Assembly (NCBI GenBank): GCA_031772625.1
Contig: CM062816.1
Coordinates: 828,674,556 to 828,738,555, forward strand
DNA length: 64,000 nt
Reading direction: 5' to 3'
Source of the DNA: Pinus tabuliformis
Taxonomy: Eukaryota > Streptophyta > Pinopsida > Pinales > Pinaceae
A program made the position numbers and the translations under genes. Position 1 is the first letter of the stretch, and each line of letters starts with the position of its first letter. Positions 22,001 through 33,928 of the stretch are shown here, piece after piece. Below the pieces are notes generated by a model that was given only the letters and a program-made list of their open reading frames with translations, was not told the DNA's origin and did no database searches.

Positions 22001-23132
22001 TGTAGAAATTTGAATAATAAACACTTATTCACAGAGATTATCCCGATTATACACTATTGCGGAATACATGCACAATACATAACCTCCTCTATGTTGATCA
22101 TCAATTTAGCAGCATCAAAAACAATGAAACATCAATCGCATGCACACATTAACACAGTATGTAACCTGGGGAAAGCTTACAGCTGAAAGCCCCACACTAT
22201 CTGTATATTAATGATTGAGAACATGTAACAATACATAGTACAATACTCCTCTCAAGTATCCAACACTATCTCCACCTGTTACACACAAAACTAGCTCAGA
22301 TCCGAACAAGTCATACGTTCAAATCTTCTCCGTTGTTTTGCCAGCCTCTATTGCACAATGCCAAGTGAAAATCACGTGAGCACAGGCTATTTCACTGGGC
22401 ATATATTGTGCAATCCTCATGGGCATACTCAATCCATGCATGTGAAAATCTCATGCAAACTGATAGTCACAACTCATAGCAATCTCAACCTCTAACACCT
22501 GTCTCCATTGAACTTTACATGCACTGAGTTAACTGATGTATTCTTCAGTTGCTTTATGAGTTAATAATTAGTGAATTAATTTAATCAATTAATTCACATC
22601 ACTCATCCCTAGTCTATTTGCAGTTAGACTAATTACAACTAGTTTAACCCAAGTCAAACTGAACACAACTCCATCAACTCCACATCCAACTCCACAGAAA
22701 TCAACCACATGAGTTCTAACTGAAGTCCTGCATGCAATAGCTCAACTGACCCACAAGAAAAGCGTATTTCCTTCTGACAGCTGCATGTGCCACATCTGTA
22801 GCTCAAACTGAAGTGCTCCAAGAGGATAAGATAATGTTTAGAGTCCAAATATTACTAAGGGCTAATAATATTTGATTGTTTTTATTTTTAGCCTGGCAGT
22901 CTAAAAATAGACTCTGATCACTCCGCTGTGAACCAGAAATAGAAGTCCATCTATTTTTCCCAACATGACCAATCATCCATAAACAGCATCCTGCAACTCA
23001 TAGACCATGATCCATATGTCTAAAAACAGACATAGTCTAAAAATATACTTTGTGCCAAAAATACCCTGCAGGCCCACTTAGTGAAGGCGACTTCTTTCCA
23101 CTAAGCTCCATCATCTTGTTGCATTCTCAACA
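22001..23132 (-). repeat. 3' LTR of element Y
   Basis: The plus strand begins TGTAGAAATTTG and ends GCATTCTCAACA. Read on the minus strand it starts TGTTGAGAATGC. The pol stop codon TGA (23127-23129) lies within its first bases. Confidence 0.93.
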
Positions 23133-23277
23133 CTCCCTCTCAACAAAATATGGATTATCAGCAACCCCTATCATGCCTCGATGGTATTTGAATTTGCTCC
23201 TAGTGAGCGCCTTCGTCAAGATATCAGCATCCTGATCCTCCGTTGGAATGTATGAAAGTAACATGATTCTCCACTGC
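23127..23277 (-). pseudogene. C-terminal tail of Y RNase H, cut off by Z
   Basis: This piece encodes the copia RNase H end, RIMLLSYIPTEDQDADILTK onward to VEREC and a TGA. The family motif is Y.(S/P)T.DQ.AD..TK.L. It is in the same frame as the rest of Y pol and continues the protein that stops at 35756, on the other side of Z. Confidence 0.9.
23133..23143 (-). other. Polypurine tract of element Y
   Basis: The plus strand reads CTCCCTCTCAA; the minus strand reads TTGAGAGGGAG directly before the 3' LTR. Confidence 0.8.
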
Positions 23278-25104
23278 TGTTTGGTCAATTTAGTGTGTCC
23301 TAAATGGCTATTTAAAATGTCAATCCGGGAGTCGTAAACTGCTGAAGTGAAGTGCATTGTATATGAAAGATAACTGATTTCTTAGTTCTTTGTCGTTTTT
23401 GAGTTTTTGGTTTGTTTTTGGGTTTATCTTCTGTGGATTCCCTAGTGTGAGATGGAGAAATTGAAAGTCAAGTATGGATGGTAATGGTGATTTCTAAAAT
23501 GGTTTTTCAAACTTTAAAGTTATCAAAAAGAAGGTTTCAAACTGACTGTAATGAAATCAATTCTCAAAAGAAAATAAAAATGTACCAAAACAATGAACTA
23601 GTGACAATGGCCCAGTATCCTTACTGCTGTATGAAAAGAAAATAAAAACTGAACTCAAAGCAACTCAAAGACTGAAAGCAAAGAAAACTAAATCACACTA
23701 CTTCAACCCACATTCTGACCCTTCACCTTTCGACTCGCTCTGGCTATAGGAAGTAATCATAAACAAGCTGAGTAATATGATATCTAAATTGCAGGAAATC
23801 AAATTGCATAAAAGGAAACTAAGATTTAACTACTCATTCATATTTCAATTCTTGAAAATGACATAAGTAATTTAATCTCTAACTTGCAGGAAATCAAACT
23901 AAATCATACTACATCAAATAATATTCTGATTCCTCACTAATTGAGTCGCTTGGATATAGGAAGGAAATCATAAACAGATGAGTAATATGATATCTAAGTG
24001 GCAGAAAAGTAAATAAGCAAAGCAAAACTGAAAGAAATGACAATGCTGGAATTAAAACTCAGTAAATGAATCAGCAGAAAGGACAAGATGATCTCATGTC
24101 AGTAGTCATTAAAACTATGTAATTTGCCCGGGCTGCCTACAAGAACCTGAAAGACAAAGACTGATCAGCTAGCAACCATGAAAAAGCATAAAAGAAAAGA
24201 TAAACAGCAGTTAGTTATAAACATCAGGAAATATATACACAAGCAACTAATTATAAAAGCAGTAACATAATGAAAGAAGGCGAGAAATTATACAATAGAT
24301 ACAGGGCTTTGGTGTACAAGGGTCCTCTGCAACCTCAACCAATCAATACTCAGTCACAAATGGAACTCAAGAATGTTGTCTTCTCATATATTAAAGTGCA
24401 GTAAAAACATAGAAATAGAGCACGGTACGGTGGCTCCTAAAACACAGTCAAGATTACATATCCAAAAGCTAACTGTCAAGCATTTGATAATGCGTTATTT
24501 ATAAGTGAAAATGCTATAACTAATTCCTAGATTCTACGCTGCCAAACAGACACGTAAATCTCCACGGCCTGAGATCTAGCAGTATGGTAATTATGACAGA
24601 TAAATCCATGGAGTGGTGGCTGATCGATTCAGTTCACGGATTGATCCATAGGTGTTGGCACACCTCCGGAAATTGAGGATCTTGCCACGCAAAACTTCAC
24701 GTGGGAAAAACAGAGCCGTGCCACCGCAAAACTCTTGGTTTGACCCCTCCTTTGACCATCTTTGACCATGGCTGTTTTTGAGTGATTCGACTGAACTGAG
24801 GGGACACGCTCCATGTACATGTCATTTACAGCTTGCCCATGTGGCCGAATTTTCCATTGGACATCTGTAACATAGTCTTTAACAAAATGGCTGCAGAAAC
24901 TTGAGCTGGCTGTGGAAAGTGACAAGTTTCTGCAGCTGCTTGAACAAAAATCTAAATCAAACAACAGTCATAAACATAGTTAGGAAACCATTTCATAAGC
25001 TATTTTTGGACTAATATGCAATGACTTGACAGCTTGGTGGATCAAATAAATGGAAAAGAAGGCTGAAAAGGTATATAGGGAAGATGCAGGTTTGGGACTC
25101 AACA
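23278..25104 (-). repeat. 3' LTR of element Z
   Basis: The plus strand starts TGTTTGGTCAATT and ends GGGACTCAACA. It is the same length as the 5' copy. The short frames in it (for example 24629-24964) have counterparts in the other LTR and show no known domain. Confidence 0.95.
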
Positions 25105-25116
25105 TACCCCCACTTT
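25105..25116 (-). other. Polypurine tract of element Z
   Basis: The plus strand reads TACCCCCACTTT; the minus strand reads AAAGTGGGGGTA immediately before the 3' LTR. Confidence 0.85.
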
Positions 25117-25183
25117 GAAGGTGTTGCATGTCCTCATGCAACCAAAATTTAGTCATTCCCCTCTAATCCATATGTTCTGAAGC

Positions 25184-26980
25184 CTATGCTAGGACATCTA
25201 GCCCTCTTTTCTTCTTCTTTGGTGCTACCACCATCCTGGGTTTCCTTATTAGACATCTAAATTTGAGATTGATCAATTCTCTGCTCAACTTTCTGCACTT
25301 TTTCTTTAGTTTCTTGTTTTTCTTTTGCCATAGTCCCAAATGAAGCATAGTGTTATCATGAATAATTTTATCTACTTTGTTCTGCTCCTTAAGTGCTTCA
25401 TTTTCTTGCTTGATATGCCTGTTTAGAACCTCTAATTCAAATACCTCTTGCTTTAAGGATTGAACTTGTGCATCTGGTGTCATGTGGGGCAGAGTGGTAC
25501 TTGGACCTATAGTTGTTTTTTCTAAAGATTCAAGGTAGTCATATACCTCCTGTTGACTGGGATCTATTTCAGGTGTCTTTCTTGGACTGAGTTCAAAATC
25601 TTGTGGAGGAGGAGGACTGCTTTCTAGCTCTAGCCGAGAAGGGCTTTCATCAACATGTGGAGGATTAGTTTCAATACTTGGCTAAGGACGAGGTGGGCTA
25701 CGGCCAGCTGGAAGTTTCTCGGGTGTTTCCCCACCCAAGTCAATGAAGTGGGGGTGTTTTACTTGTGTTTTACTCCCCTTTCCTCTAAGCCTGGTGCTTC
25801 TCCTTAAATATGGTGGACTAGTACTCCCTTCTTGTATGCTCTGTTTCCCTTTTTCCTTTTTCTTTGCTATAGCAGCCTGTTCTTGAAGATGCACTAATCT
25901 CTCCGACAGTGTTTGATAATCTTCCTCTATAGATGGCTCAGGTGATTGGTAGACTTCTTGTATGTTTCTTTTGCCTTTCACTTTTCTCTGTTTCTTGTCC
26001 TTAGTTCTGTTCTCTTTTTCTTTTTGACCAACTTCTTGAGTTTCTGTAGTAGGAGAGTCTTGGACTATGGCACTCTTTTCTTTTCTCCTACTCTTTCTTA
26101 GTGTCTTTGGTGTACTACCTTCAGATGCCTCAGGTGGCTCTTGAAAGTAGATTATTATCAAGAATTGTTCCCAGGTGTCTTTGTTTTTCTTCAGTTGGTC
26201 TTCAATGAGAATCTTTACAAGTCCATGATGATATAGATGAGGTTCTATATTTCCTATGTGTTTTTGTACTGTGATACTCATCTTCTTCAAACTCAATAGT
26301 AAGAAATAAGGCAAATTAAGAGTTTGACTCTCTAAGAAATTCATCAACATTCTAGCATGGTACATGTACATTGAACCAAAGCATCCTTCGCAAGTGATAA
26401 ATTTTTGGATAACTAACAGCAGACTGGCCCATTCTTCTTTCAATGCATGAACAGGAATTCCTTTTGTAAACACAGTGGTGTCCATACCTGGGTTTCTTAG
26501 CATAATTCTACATGCCTGTTCGTCCACGCTTTTTTTTTTGAACCATCGCTCACCTTCCTGGGGTAAGCCTGTGGCAGCTGCTACTGTTTTTTCAGTCACC
26601 GTGAGCTTCAAGTCTCCAATCTCCACCATTTGGCCATCGAAAGACCATGCAAAGGCTTTGGTTACCTCTTTATTATAGCCCTTAAATTTCTGGATGAAGC
26701 GTAACCATTTGGCTTTCTTCAGCAAATCTTTTGCTTGAGGGTAACCTTCTAAATATTTTGGTCCTTCTGGTTCTGCTCTTAGTAATCTTCCCATTACTTC
26801 CTCTGTTTTGAATTTCAAGTGAAAACTCAATTGCGTGTGAGGGTTTAGCAGAGGGAAGGTGGCTCGGTTGCAGGGTTTATGGTAAAATACAGTGGCTGCA
26901 ATCGGTAGATGGATAGCAGATAACGGGAGTGCTTCAGGATTACAGGCGGAACAGAGGATGAGTAGTCGCAATGAGTTCAC
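25184..26980 (-). pseudogene. Extra ORF of element Z after integrase (Athila position), one TAG
   Basis: A single frame of 599 codons with one internal TAG at 25682-25684. The likely start is ATG at 26794 (MGRLLRAEPEGPKYLEGYPQ); the first ATG at 26980 adds 62 residues without obvious conservation. The N-terminal half contains WSFDGQMVEIGDLKLTVTEK and TVAAATGLPQEGERWF, a domain I associate with retrotransposon-linked plant ORFs, not with a known enzyme. A long charged, Pro/Ser/Lys-rich middle follows. After the TAG is a coiled coil (VQSLKQEVFELEVLNRHIKQ onward) ending in a basic tail. No clear signal peptide plus transmembrane pair is seen, so an envelope role is not supported. Function unknown. 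Confidence 0.75.
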
Positions 26981-27943
26981 AGGATGAAATGCGGATGTAT
27001 GTGAAGAAGATGGTCTTAATAGAACGGTAATGGAATGGAGTGAGGTCGAGATTTTTTTGAATTAAACGGTTGCGTACGAAATATTACACGTTTTAATGGA
27101 TGGTTGCGGAAAATGCGGTGGAGAGGAGCCGTAATGGGATAGGTCACATCTCATGATTATAGGTGGTGAATGAAAGTGTAGTCGACTATGAGTTTAAACC
27201 CGAAAATCAATCATGAGACCGTTAAGAAATGAATGCATGGTGTGCGGAATAATATCGTGGAATGGGAGTGGGTAATGGAGCTATCCTAACGATCATTGCA
27301 CATAGTAGAGCTTTTATGGTTTGATAACTATGCATAATCATGACTTTAATTGCTATTTGATTAAAAAAATTTGCTCATACCTTTGGAAACCTTGTCATTT
27401 CTTGATCATTAGCTTTTAACCAACTGTTCTTCCTTGATGTCTTGGAGATGCTCCATGTCTTCATAGCATATGCTCAATTACACCTGCATTTTCATGATTA
27501 TTGCACTAACATTTTGACTGTGGATTTGAAAAACAGAGTGGTGGCTGCGGAAACTGCTTCTGGCTGTGGAAACTGCTACCAACTACGGAAACTGAAACAA
27601 CACCATCTTAGCTGAACAAAGATAGTTAGATAATAACTAACTGAGTGAAAATAGTCCTGAAAAGGACTTTTATTGATGAAATGAAATGAAATGAGTGAAA
27701 TGGAGTGAAATGAAGCGGAGTGAAGTGAAATGAAAATGAGATGGAAATGGAGTGGAATGGCAAATGAGGTGGAGTGAGAATGGAAAAAGAATGAGAGAAG
27801 AGATTTTTTTGGAAAATATAGTGTCAGGTGTCCCTGATTTTCACTCTACATTTTCTGTATAAGACCGCCAATATGTGATTGGTTTTCAGTCTTATACAAT
27901 TTTTTTTTTATTTTATTTTTTTTTTAACTAAAAGAAACAAAGG
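26981..27943. other. Spacer between Z pol and the extra ORF
   Basis: No gene. It contains a purine-rich tract of TGAAA/TGGAG-like units (about 27677-27790) and a poly(T)-rich run at 27899-27925. In Athila elements this spacer is where the downstream ORF would get its promoter or splice acceptor. None could be assigned. Confidence 0.6.
27677..27790. repeat. Purine-rich GAAATG/GGAGTG microsatellite
   Basis: About 110 bases are made almost only of A, G and T in units such as ATGAAATG, AGTGAAATGG and GGAGTGAAATGA. It is strongly strand-asymmetric. Confidence 0.85.
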
Positions 27944-30900
27944 CTAGGCTGGTGGGGAAGAAGGATTCTTCTTCACCAACCTTATTGCAGAATTCTCTTG
28001 AAACATTTTGACAAATTCCTCTTTTGAGAGTGGCTTATGATAAATTTTCAATCGATGGCCATTCACAATGAGAGGAGTTTGAAATTCATCAATGGTCTTG
28101 ATTCTTACCACTCCATTGCTAAAGACTTTGTCAATCTCATATGGCCCAAGCCAATGAGTCTGAAATTTACCTTTGAAGTCTTTAAACTTGGAATCAAATA
28201 GTAGTGCCCAATCTCCCTCTTGAAACTTTTTCTCTTTGATGTATTTGTCATGCCACTTAGCTCTTTGATGTTGAACTAGATCATTTCTTAAAATTGCTTC
28301 TTGTCTGATCTCATCTAGCTCATTCAGCTACTCCATTCTGTGCTTTTGGGCTTCTGATAGATTCATCCCCAACTGAACTGCCATCTTGAAAGTCTTGATT
28401 TGAAATTCAATGGGGAGCAGGACTTCTTTCCCATAAACAAGTTCATAGGGAGAATGTCCTGTTGTGTTCCTCCATGTAGTTCTGTAGGCCCACAAGGCTT
28501 CAGAAAGCCTCTCTGCCCAATCTCTTCTGCGTATATGGACAGTTTTGGTGATGATTCTCTCAAGAACTTTGTTTGTAGACTCCACTTGGCCATTTGCTTG
28601 CGGATGGTAAGGAGTAGATTTTCTGTGCTTGATTTTGTATTCTTCCATCAGCTTCTCCATCAAGTTAGATGTAAATTGACTTCCTTGATCTGTCACAATT
28701 TCTCTTGGGACACCAAAACGAGTAAAAATATCCTCATAAAGAAAATGAACAACTGAATTTTCAGTGGCAGAAGGCAATGCTTTGGCTTCTACCCATTTAG
28801 TGACATAATCAGTGCATACCAATATATACTTCTTCTGTTTAGATGGTGGATTAATGGGTCCAATGAAATCTAAAGCCCATTTTTCAAAGGGTTCGATGAG
28901 TACCTGTGGTTGTAATGGCATTTCATTTAAAAGAGTCGGTCTCCCAACTCTTTGGCAGCTGTCACACCTTCTGACATATTGTTTTGCATCTTTGAAGAGG
29001 GAAGACCAATAATATCCTAAAGAAAGGATTTTATAGGCCGTTCTTTTGTCAGCAAAGTGTCCACCGCATGGTTCATCATGAAATGCCTTCAGGATGTCAG
29101 GCATTTCATCTTCCCGAACACATCTTCTGATCACACAATCTAGCCCTGTTTTAAACAATTCGTTAAAAATCCATGAATAATTCGAACTCTAATGAATAAT
29201 TCTTCTTTTTTCACTAGGAAATAAATGTGGAGGTAGCTTCCCTGTAACCAAATAGTTAGCAATATCTGCATACCAAGGAGTCTTAGTAGTTACTGCAAAT
29301 AAATATTCATCTGGAAACTTATCCTGTACAGGAGAATCTTCGTTAGTATTTTGGATTCTAGACAAGAAATCAGCTACTGTATTTTGTTTCCCTGGTCTAT
29401 CCAACACAGTAATATTGAATTCTTGTAAAAGTAAGAGCCATCTTGTAACTCTTCCATTAGTAACAGGTTTGTTTATTAGATATCTAATTGCAGAATGATC
29501 AGTATGGACAAAAGTTTCATAGCCTGTTATATAATGTCTAAACTTATTGATTGCATGAACAACAACTAAGAACTCTTTTTTAGTCACAGTATAGTTTAAC
29601 TCGGTGGGAGTCAAATTTTTACTGGTGTAGTAAATGGAATAAGGAACTAAATCCTTTTGACCCAACACAGTTCCTAGAGTTGTATCTGAAGCATCTGTAG
29701 AAATATGGAAAGGAAGTTTCCAATTTGGCCCTCTCAAAATGGGTGCTTCAGATATTCTTGTTTTCAAAGTTTCAAATGCAGATTGACAATCAGGATCCCA
29801 TTTGAATTCACGGTCTTTTGTAAGTAATTTGAAGAGTGGAGATGCTATTTTGGTGAAGTTTTCGATAAATCTTCTATAGTATCCAGTAAATCCAAGAAAA
29901 ATTCTAACATCTTTTTGACAATTTGGAATAGGAAATTTGGAGATGACTTCAACTTTTGATTTATCAACTTTAATCCCATCCCCCGAATGATGTCCCAAAA
30001 CAATACCTTCAGTGAACATCATAAAGCATTTTTCATGACTCAATGAAAGGTTTATTTCTTTACACCTTATAAGGACTTTTTCCAAATTCTCTAATGCCTC
30101 TTCAAATGAATTACCATAAACTGTATAATCATCCATATAAACCTCTACACAATCATGGATTAGATCAGAAAAGATTCCTAGTACTGCCCTTTGAAATGTT
30201 GCGGGTGCATTACATAATCCAAAAGGAAGTACTTGGTAAGCAAAAGTTCCCCATGGACAGGTAAATGTGGTCTTATCTTGATCTTCAGGTGCTACCTAAA
30301 TCTGATTATAGCCACTAAAACCATCCAAAAATGAAAAATAATTTTTGCCTGCTAAAGTATCTAATACCTGATCGATAAAGGGTAAAGGAAAGTGATCCTT
30401 CAAAGTTGCTTTGTTCAATTCCCTGTAATCAATGCATACCCTCCATTTACCATTCTTTTTAGGTACTATAACCAAAGGAGAAACCCATCGGCTATCTGAA
30501 ATTGGATAAATGAAGTTTACATTGAGTAGTTTTTGGAGCTCTTCTTTCACTATCTCCCTAAGGTTTGGATTCATCCTTCTCTGAGGTTGTCTGATTGGTA
30601 TACTATTTTCCTCGATATAGATGTGATAAATGCAAGTCTTAGGGTCAATACCTTTCATATCGGCATACTCCCATGCAAATGCAGTAGAATGTTTTTGCAA
30701 GATTTTGGTTAGCTCTCCCTGTTGTGATTTTTCCAAGTTTTTGTTGATATTCAATGTTTTACCTGGAAAGATCTCAATGGCAGAACTACCAAACTCTTCC
30801 ATAGAGAAAAGAGACATTTGTCTAGATGATAGATACTCAATGTCAGAATCTAACTGAAATTGTGTGTGGTCATATTCTGAAGATGTTTCAAAGTTTTCTA

Positions 30901-31417
30901 ATGTGTTCAGAATTTGACTATCTTCACTGATTTCAGAAATGGTAAAGACAGGTTGTATAGCATCCTCATCATCAACCCACTCATTATCTCCTATTTCTGT
31001 AATTACTTTTGTTGGAGGATACAGATTGAATTTCTTTGTCGAATTACCGTCAGAAATATACATATCCCCAGACCTACAACTGATAAAAGCATCAGTTGTG
31101 GTTGGCCAAGGTCTTCCTAAGATGAGAGGGTGTCCTCCTAATTTACTCTTTGGAGTTAAAATCATGAAATCCACTGGATATTCCCAAGAGTCTAAGGAGA
31201 CCGAAATGTCTTCTAATAAACCATCTGGTTTGATAATTGATCGATCTGCAAGTTGCAGTAAAGTAGGTGTAAAAAGAAGATTAGGAAGTTTCAGTTGTTC
31301 CATAGTCTGTCTACTCATAATGTTGATAGCGGCTCCTAAATCAATCAAAGTATTTGGAATTTCTACCCCATTGATATGTGTTTTGACAATTGGACTATCG
31401 GGATCTACATACTTCTA
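27944..31417 (-). pseudogene. Element Z Pol: protease, RT, RNase H, integrase, broken by TAGs
   Basis: The frame continues gag without a shift; TAG codons stand at 31415, 30296, 29189 and 28328, and the natural stop is TAG at 27944-27946. Protease: PNTLIDLGAAINIM (DLGA, normal for Athila/Tat). RT: WRVCIDYRELNKATLKDHFP, then the catalytic YMDDYTVYG (30128-30139 for YMDD). RNase H: FHISTDASDTTLG near 29690. Integrase: H...H and C-D-S-C (about 29080-28960), WALDFIGPINPP, TDQGSQFTSN and the Glu-bearing PYHPQANGQVES. The end has the GPY/F-like WLGPYEIDKVF (about 28100). The TAG at 30296 falls at a Gln that is conserved after GYNQI in this family. Confidence 0.92.
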
Positions 31418-33670
31418 CATAGTAATTTCTCCCATCATGATATCTGCAATTTTTCCTACCAGGTGGATTCTTCTTGTATCTCTCGGTTTCCTTCCTGCTC
31501 TTTTAAGACTCAACTCCTTTATTGTTTTTGCTAGAATAGGAATCTCTCTAATGGCTTGTAACAAGGGAATCTTGATACAGACATTCTTTAATTCATCTAG
31601 GAAATCATAGTCAGGCAACAAGATTTGTTTTTCCACCCCTTTGTCAATTTGTAATCTTTCAGGAAAAGGAGGTGTGGATGAAGATGCAGGTTGCTCAACT
31701 ATATGAGTTGCGGGGGTTGACTCTTTTTCTTTTTCTTTTTGAGTGCTTGGGTTTTGAAGAGATGCTTCAGAACCTTTATTGGCTTCAAGAGAATCTTCCT
31801 CAGAAATGCTTTGCTTTTGAGCATCTATAGAAGGCTTATCTAAAACTCTACCAGATCTGAGTTGTACATCATTGAGAGGAACAATCATATAGGTAGGAAA
31901 TTGTTGTCCTTCCACCATGTAAGCATTTTGAGGGTTTTTATTGTTGGGGTTCAGCAATGGCTGGGAAGGTAGTTGATTTGTCTTCTGTTGGAATGGAAGC
32001 AAGAGTTGAGAATTTGGATTCTGTTGAGAAGGTTGTTGTTGTTGTGGAAATGGCAATGATAGTTGTGGATTTTGATTTGGAAGTTGTGGAGCTTGTTGGT
32101 TTTGAAAAGATGGATGACATTGATAATATTGAGCAAATCTCCCATAAGGATTTTGCATACCTTGTACCCATGATTGAAAAAGATTTTGAGGTTGGGACAA
32201 AGGTTGTTGCCAAGGATTCCAATTTGGTGGGGTTTGAAAGTTCATACAGTTGTTAAACCCTTGGTTTTGTTGCCCCTGCCAAGGTCTCATTGCAACAAAA
32301 AAGAGAGACTCAATTGTATTTGGATCTTCTTGAAAGACAGCTTTGAGCCCAAGAATTGAAGGACAATCCTTGGTCTCATGGTTTTCTGAACAAATCACAC
32401 ATGTTTCTACAACTTTTGCATCCAAGGGACATTCCCTTAGAGCATGTTTCTTTCTACATTTTTGGCAAAAGATGGCCAAAGCTTCAGCTTCTGCTTTCTG
32501 CTTGTTTTGTATTTTAAGGGTCTCTAGTTTCTCACTAAGACTCCCTAAGATATCAGTTTTGAATTCATCAAGCATGTTGCCAATCTCAGTCCTACTTACT
32601 GATCCAGTTGCAGATTTGTTTGCTCTAATGAGAGAAGGATCTCTAGGCCCTTTTCCAGTTTTAGATTTTCCCCTTGAGAGATGGACACATAGCTCTGCTA
32701 TATCATGAAGTGGAAGTTGAGATATATCTCCTTTTCCCATCATGTTCAAAATATCTATCCATTCATCTCTAATGGCTTTTAATAGAAGGGATTTCAAGGT
32801 TTCCTCATCTAAGTTATTCATTTTTGCTCTTTTCAGGTTGTATTGAAATCTTTCAAGTAAATCCTCTAAGTTTTCATCTTCTCTTTGCACCATTTTGAAT
32901 ACTTCATCCTTGTGATTGGTGGGCATACAATAGTCCAGGTATCTATCCAAAAATGTTTGTTTCATATCATTCCAAGTCCTAATGGATTGAGTGACTAATC
33001 CCATGAACCATTTCAAAGCAGCTCCTTTAAATGTTGAAGGAAACAATTTGAGTTTTTGAGAGTCTTCCAAATAATCATAAGTTCGACACACGACTTCAAA
33101 CTCAAATAGAAATGTTTTAGGATCCTCATTTCTTAACCCATGAAAGTTTGGGAGGACAGATGGTGAGATGTTTTTCATTGTTGCTCGAGAATCCTCATCG
33201 ACTATAGGAAATCCGAATGAGTTATCTCCATCCCTATTTCCCCCATTGTTACCTCTACCTCCTCCATTGTTTCCTCCTCCTCCTCCTCTACCTCTACCGA
33301 ATCCGTTTACTACTTCCTCTGTCATGATAGTTTCCTTAGAGACTTCAGAGTCCTCTGGTTCCTCTACTAATGGCAAACGAGGAGGAATTTCTCCCTCTTC
33401 TTCTTCAGGTGATTCTACTTCTTCAACTACAATGTGTCTCCCTGTAGAAGGAAAGAAAGGATCTTTTCCTAATTCAGATTCGATGGATGGTGTGGCAAAG
33501 TCTCCTAATTCAACTACAGCCTCTTGAATTCCAGGAATCCTAAGGCTAGGAGTGTGAGTTGGAGATGATGGAGGTGTCTCTTGTCTATTCCTTGAAGTAG
33601 ATGGAGTTGTAAAAATTGAACTCTTGGCCCTAGCTAAAAACCTTCCCCTAGAATCTCTTGCTCTATGCAT
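31415..33670 (-). pseudogene. Element Z Gag, 751 codons
   Basis: The start at 33670 (MHRARDSRGRFLARA) is the first ATG after the leader. A Ser/Pro and acidic N-terminus is followed by a Gly/Asn-rich linker (residues about 125-150) and the Gag domain (PNFHGLRNEDPKTFLFEFEV to FLDRYLDYC). Two zinc knuckles of the form C-X2-C-X3-H-X4-C follow (CQKCRKKHALREC and CVICSENHETKDC, near 32480-32370), then a Gln/Pro/Asn-rich stretch (about residues 490-610). The frame ends at a TAG exactly between Gag and protease. As far as I can see the Gag part itself is undamaged, so an isolated Gag could still be made if transcribed. Confidence 0.88.
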
Positions 33671-33710
33671 GTCATTTTTTATTTTTTCTTCAAGTCGGGC
33701 TAATAATTCT

Positions 33711-33850
33711 CTTTCTGATCTTCCAGGTCACTCTAGGTGCAAGAAGAGAGCATACTCAAGAAATTATTAAACCAATAACTCTCTCTTTTCTGATCTTCCA
33801 GTTCACACTAAGTGCAAGAGGAGAGCATACTTTGAGAAGTTATCAATTTT
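33711..33850. repeat. 75-bp tandem duplication in the Z leader
   Basis: TCTGATCTTCCAG(G/T)TCAC recurs at a 75-base spacing (GATC at 33717 and 33792), each copy followed by AAG/AGG-AGAGCATACT. It lies in the untranslated leader between the PBS and Gag. Confidence 0.75.
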
Positions 33851-33907
33851 TCCTTCCTTGAAATTTTCTTGTTTTTTTTTTTAAGAAATTGGCTACCTAG
33901 TTTCACT

Positions 33908-33925
33908 TCCCCGGCAACGACGCCA
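33908..33925 (-). other. Primer binding site of element Z (Asp tRNA type)
   Basis: The minus strand reads TGGCGTCGTTGCCGGGGA, three bases after the 5' LTR. Athila elements use the near-identical TGGCGCCGTTGCCGGGGA, complementary to Asp tRNA; one base differs here. Confidence 0.9.
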
Positions 33926-33928
33926 AAA

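Noticed and set aside
24629-24964. Frame present in both LTRs of Z as a real gene
   Set aside because: It is kept only because the LTRs are duplicates; the second copy (35280-35576) is shorter and no domain is seen.
25184-26980. A retroviral-type envelope gene in element Z
   Set aside because: Position fits, but no clear signal peptide, membrane anchor or fusion-peptide layout is seen; the protein is highly charged with a coiled coil.
31938-32256. Several overlapping frames on both strands
   Set aside because: They are shadows of the Gln/Asn-rich stretch of Z gag, where low complexity keeps all frames open.
33168-33527. Plus-strand Pro/Ser-rich frame of 119 codons
   Set aside because: Antisense shadow of the Gly/Asn- and Glu-rich part of Z gag.
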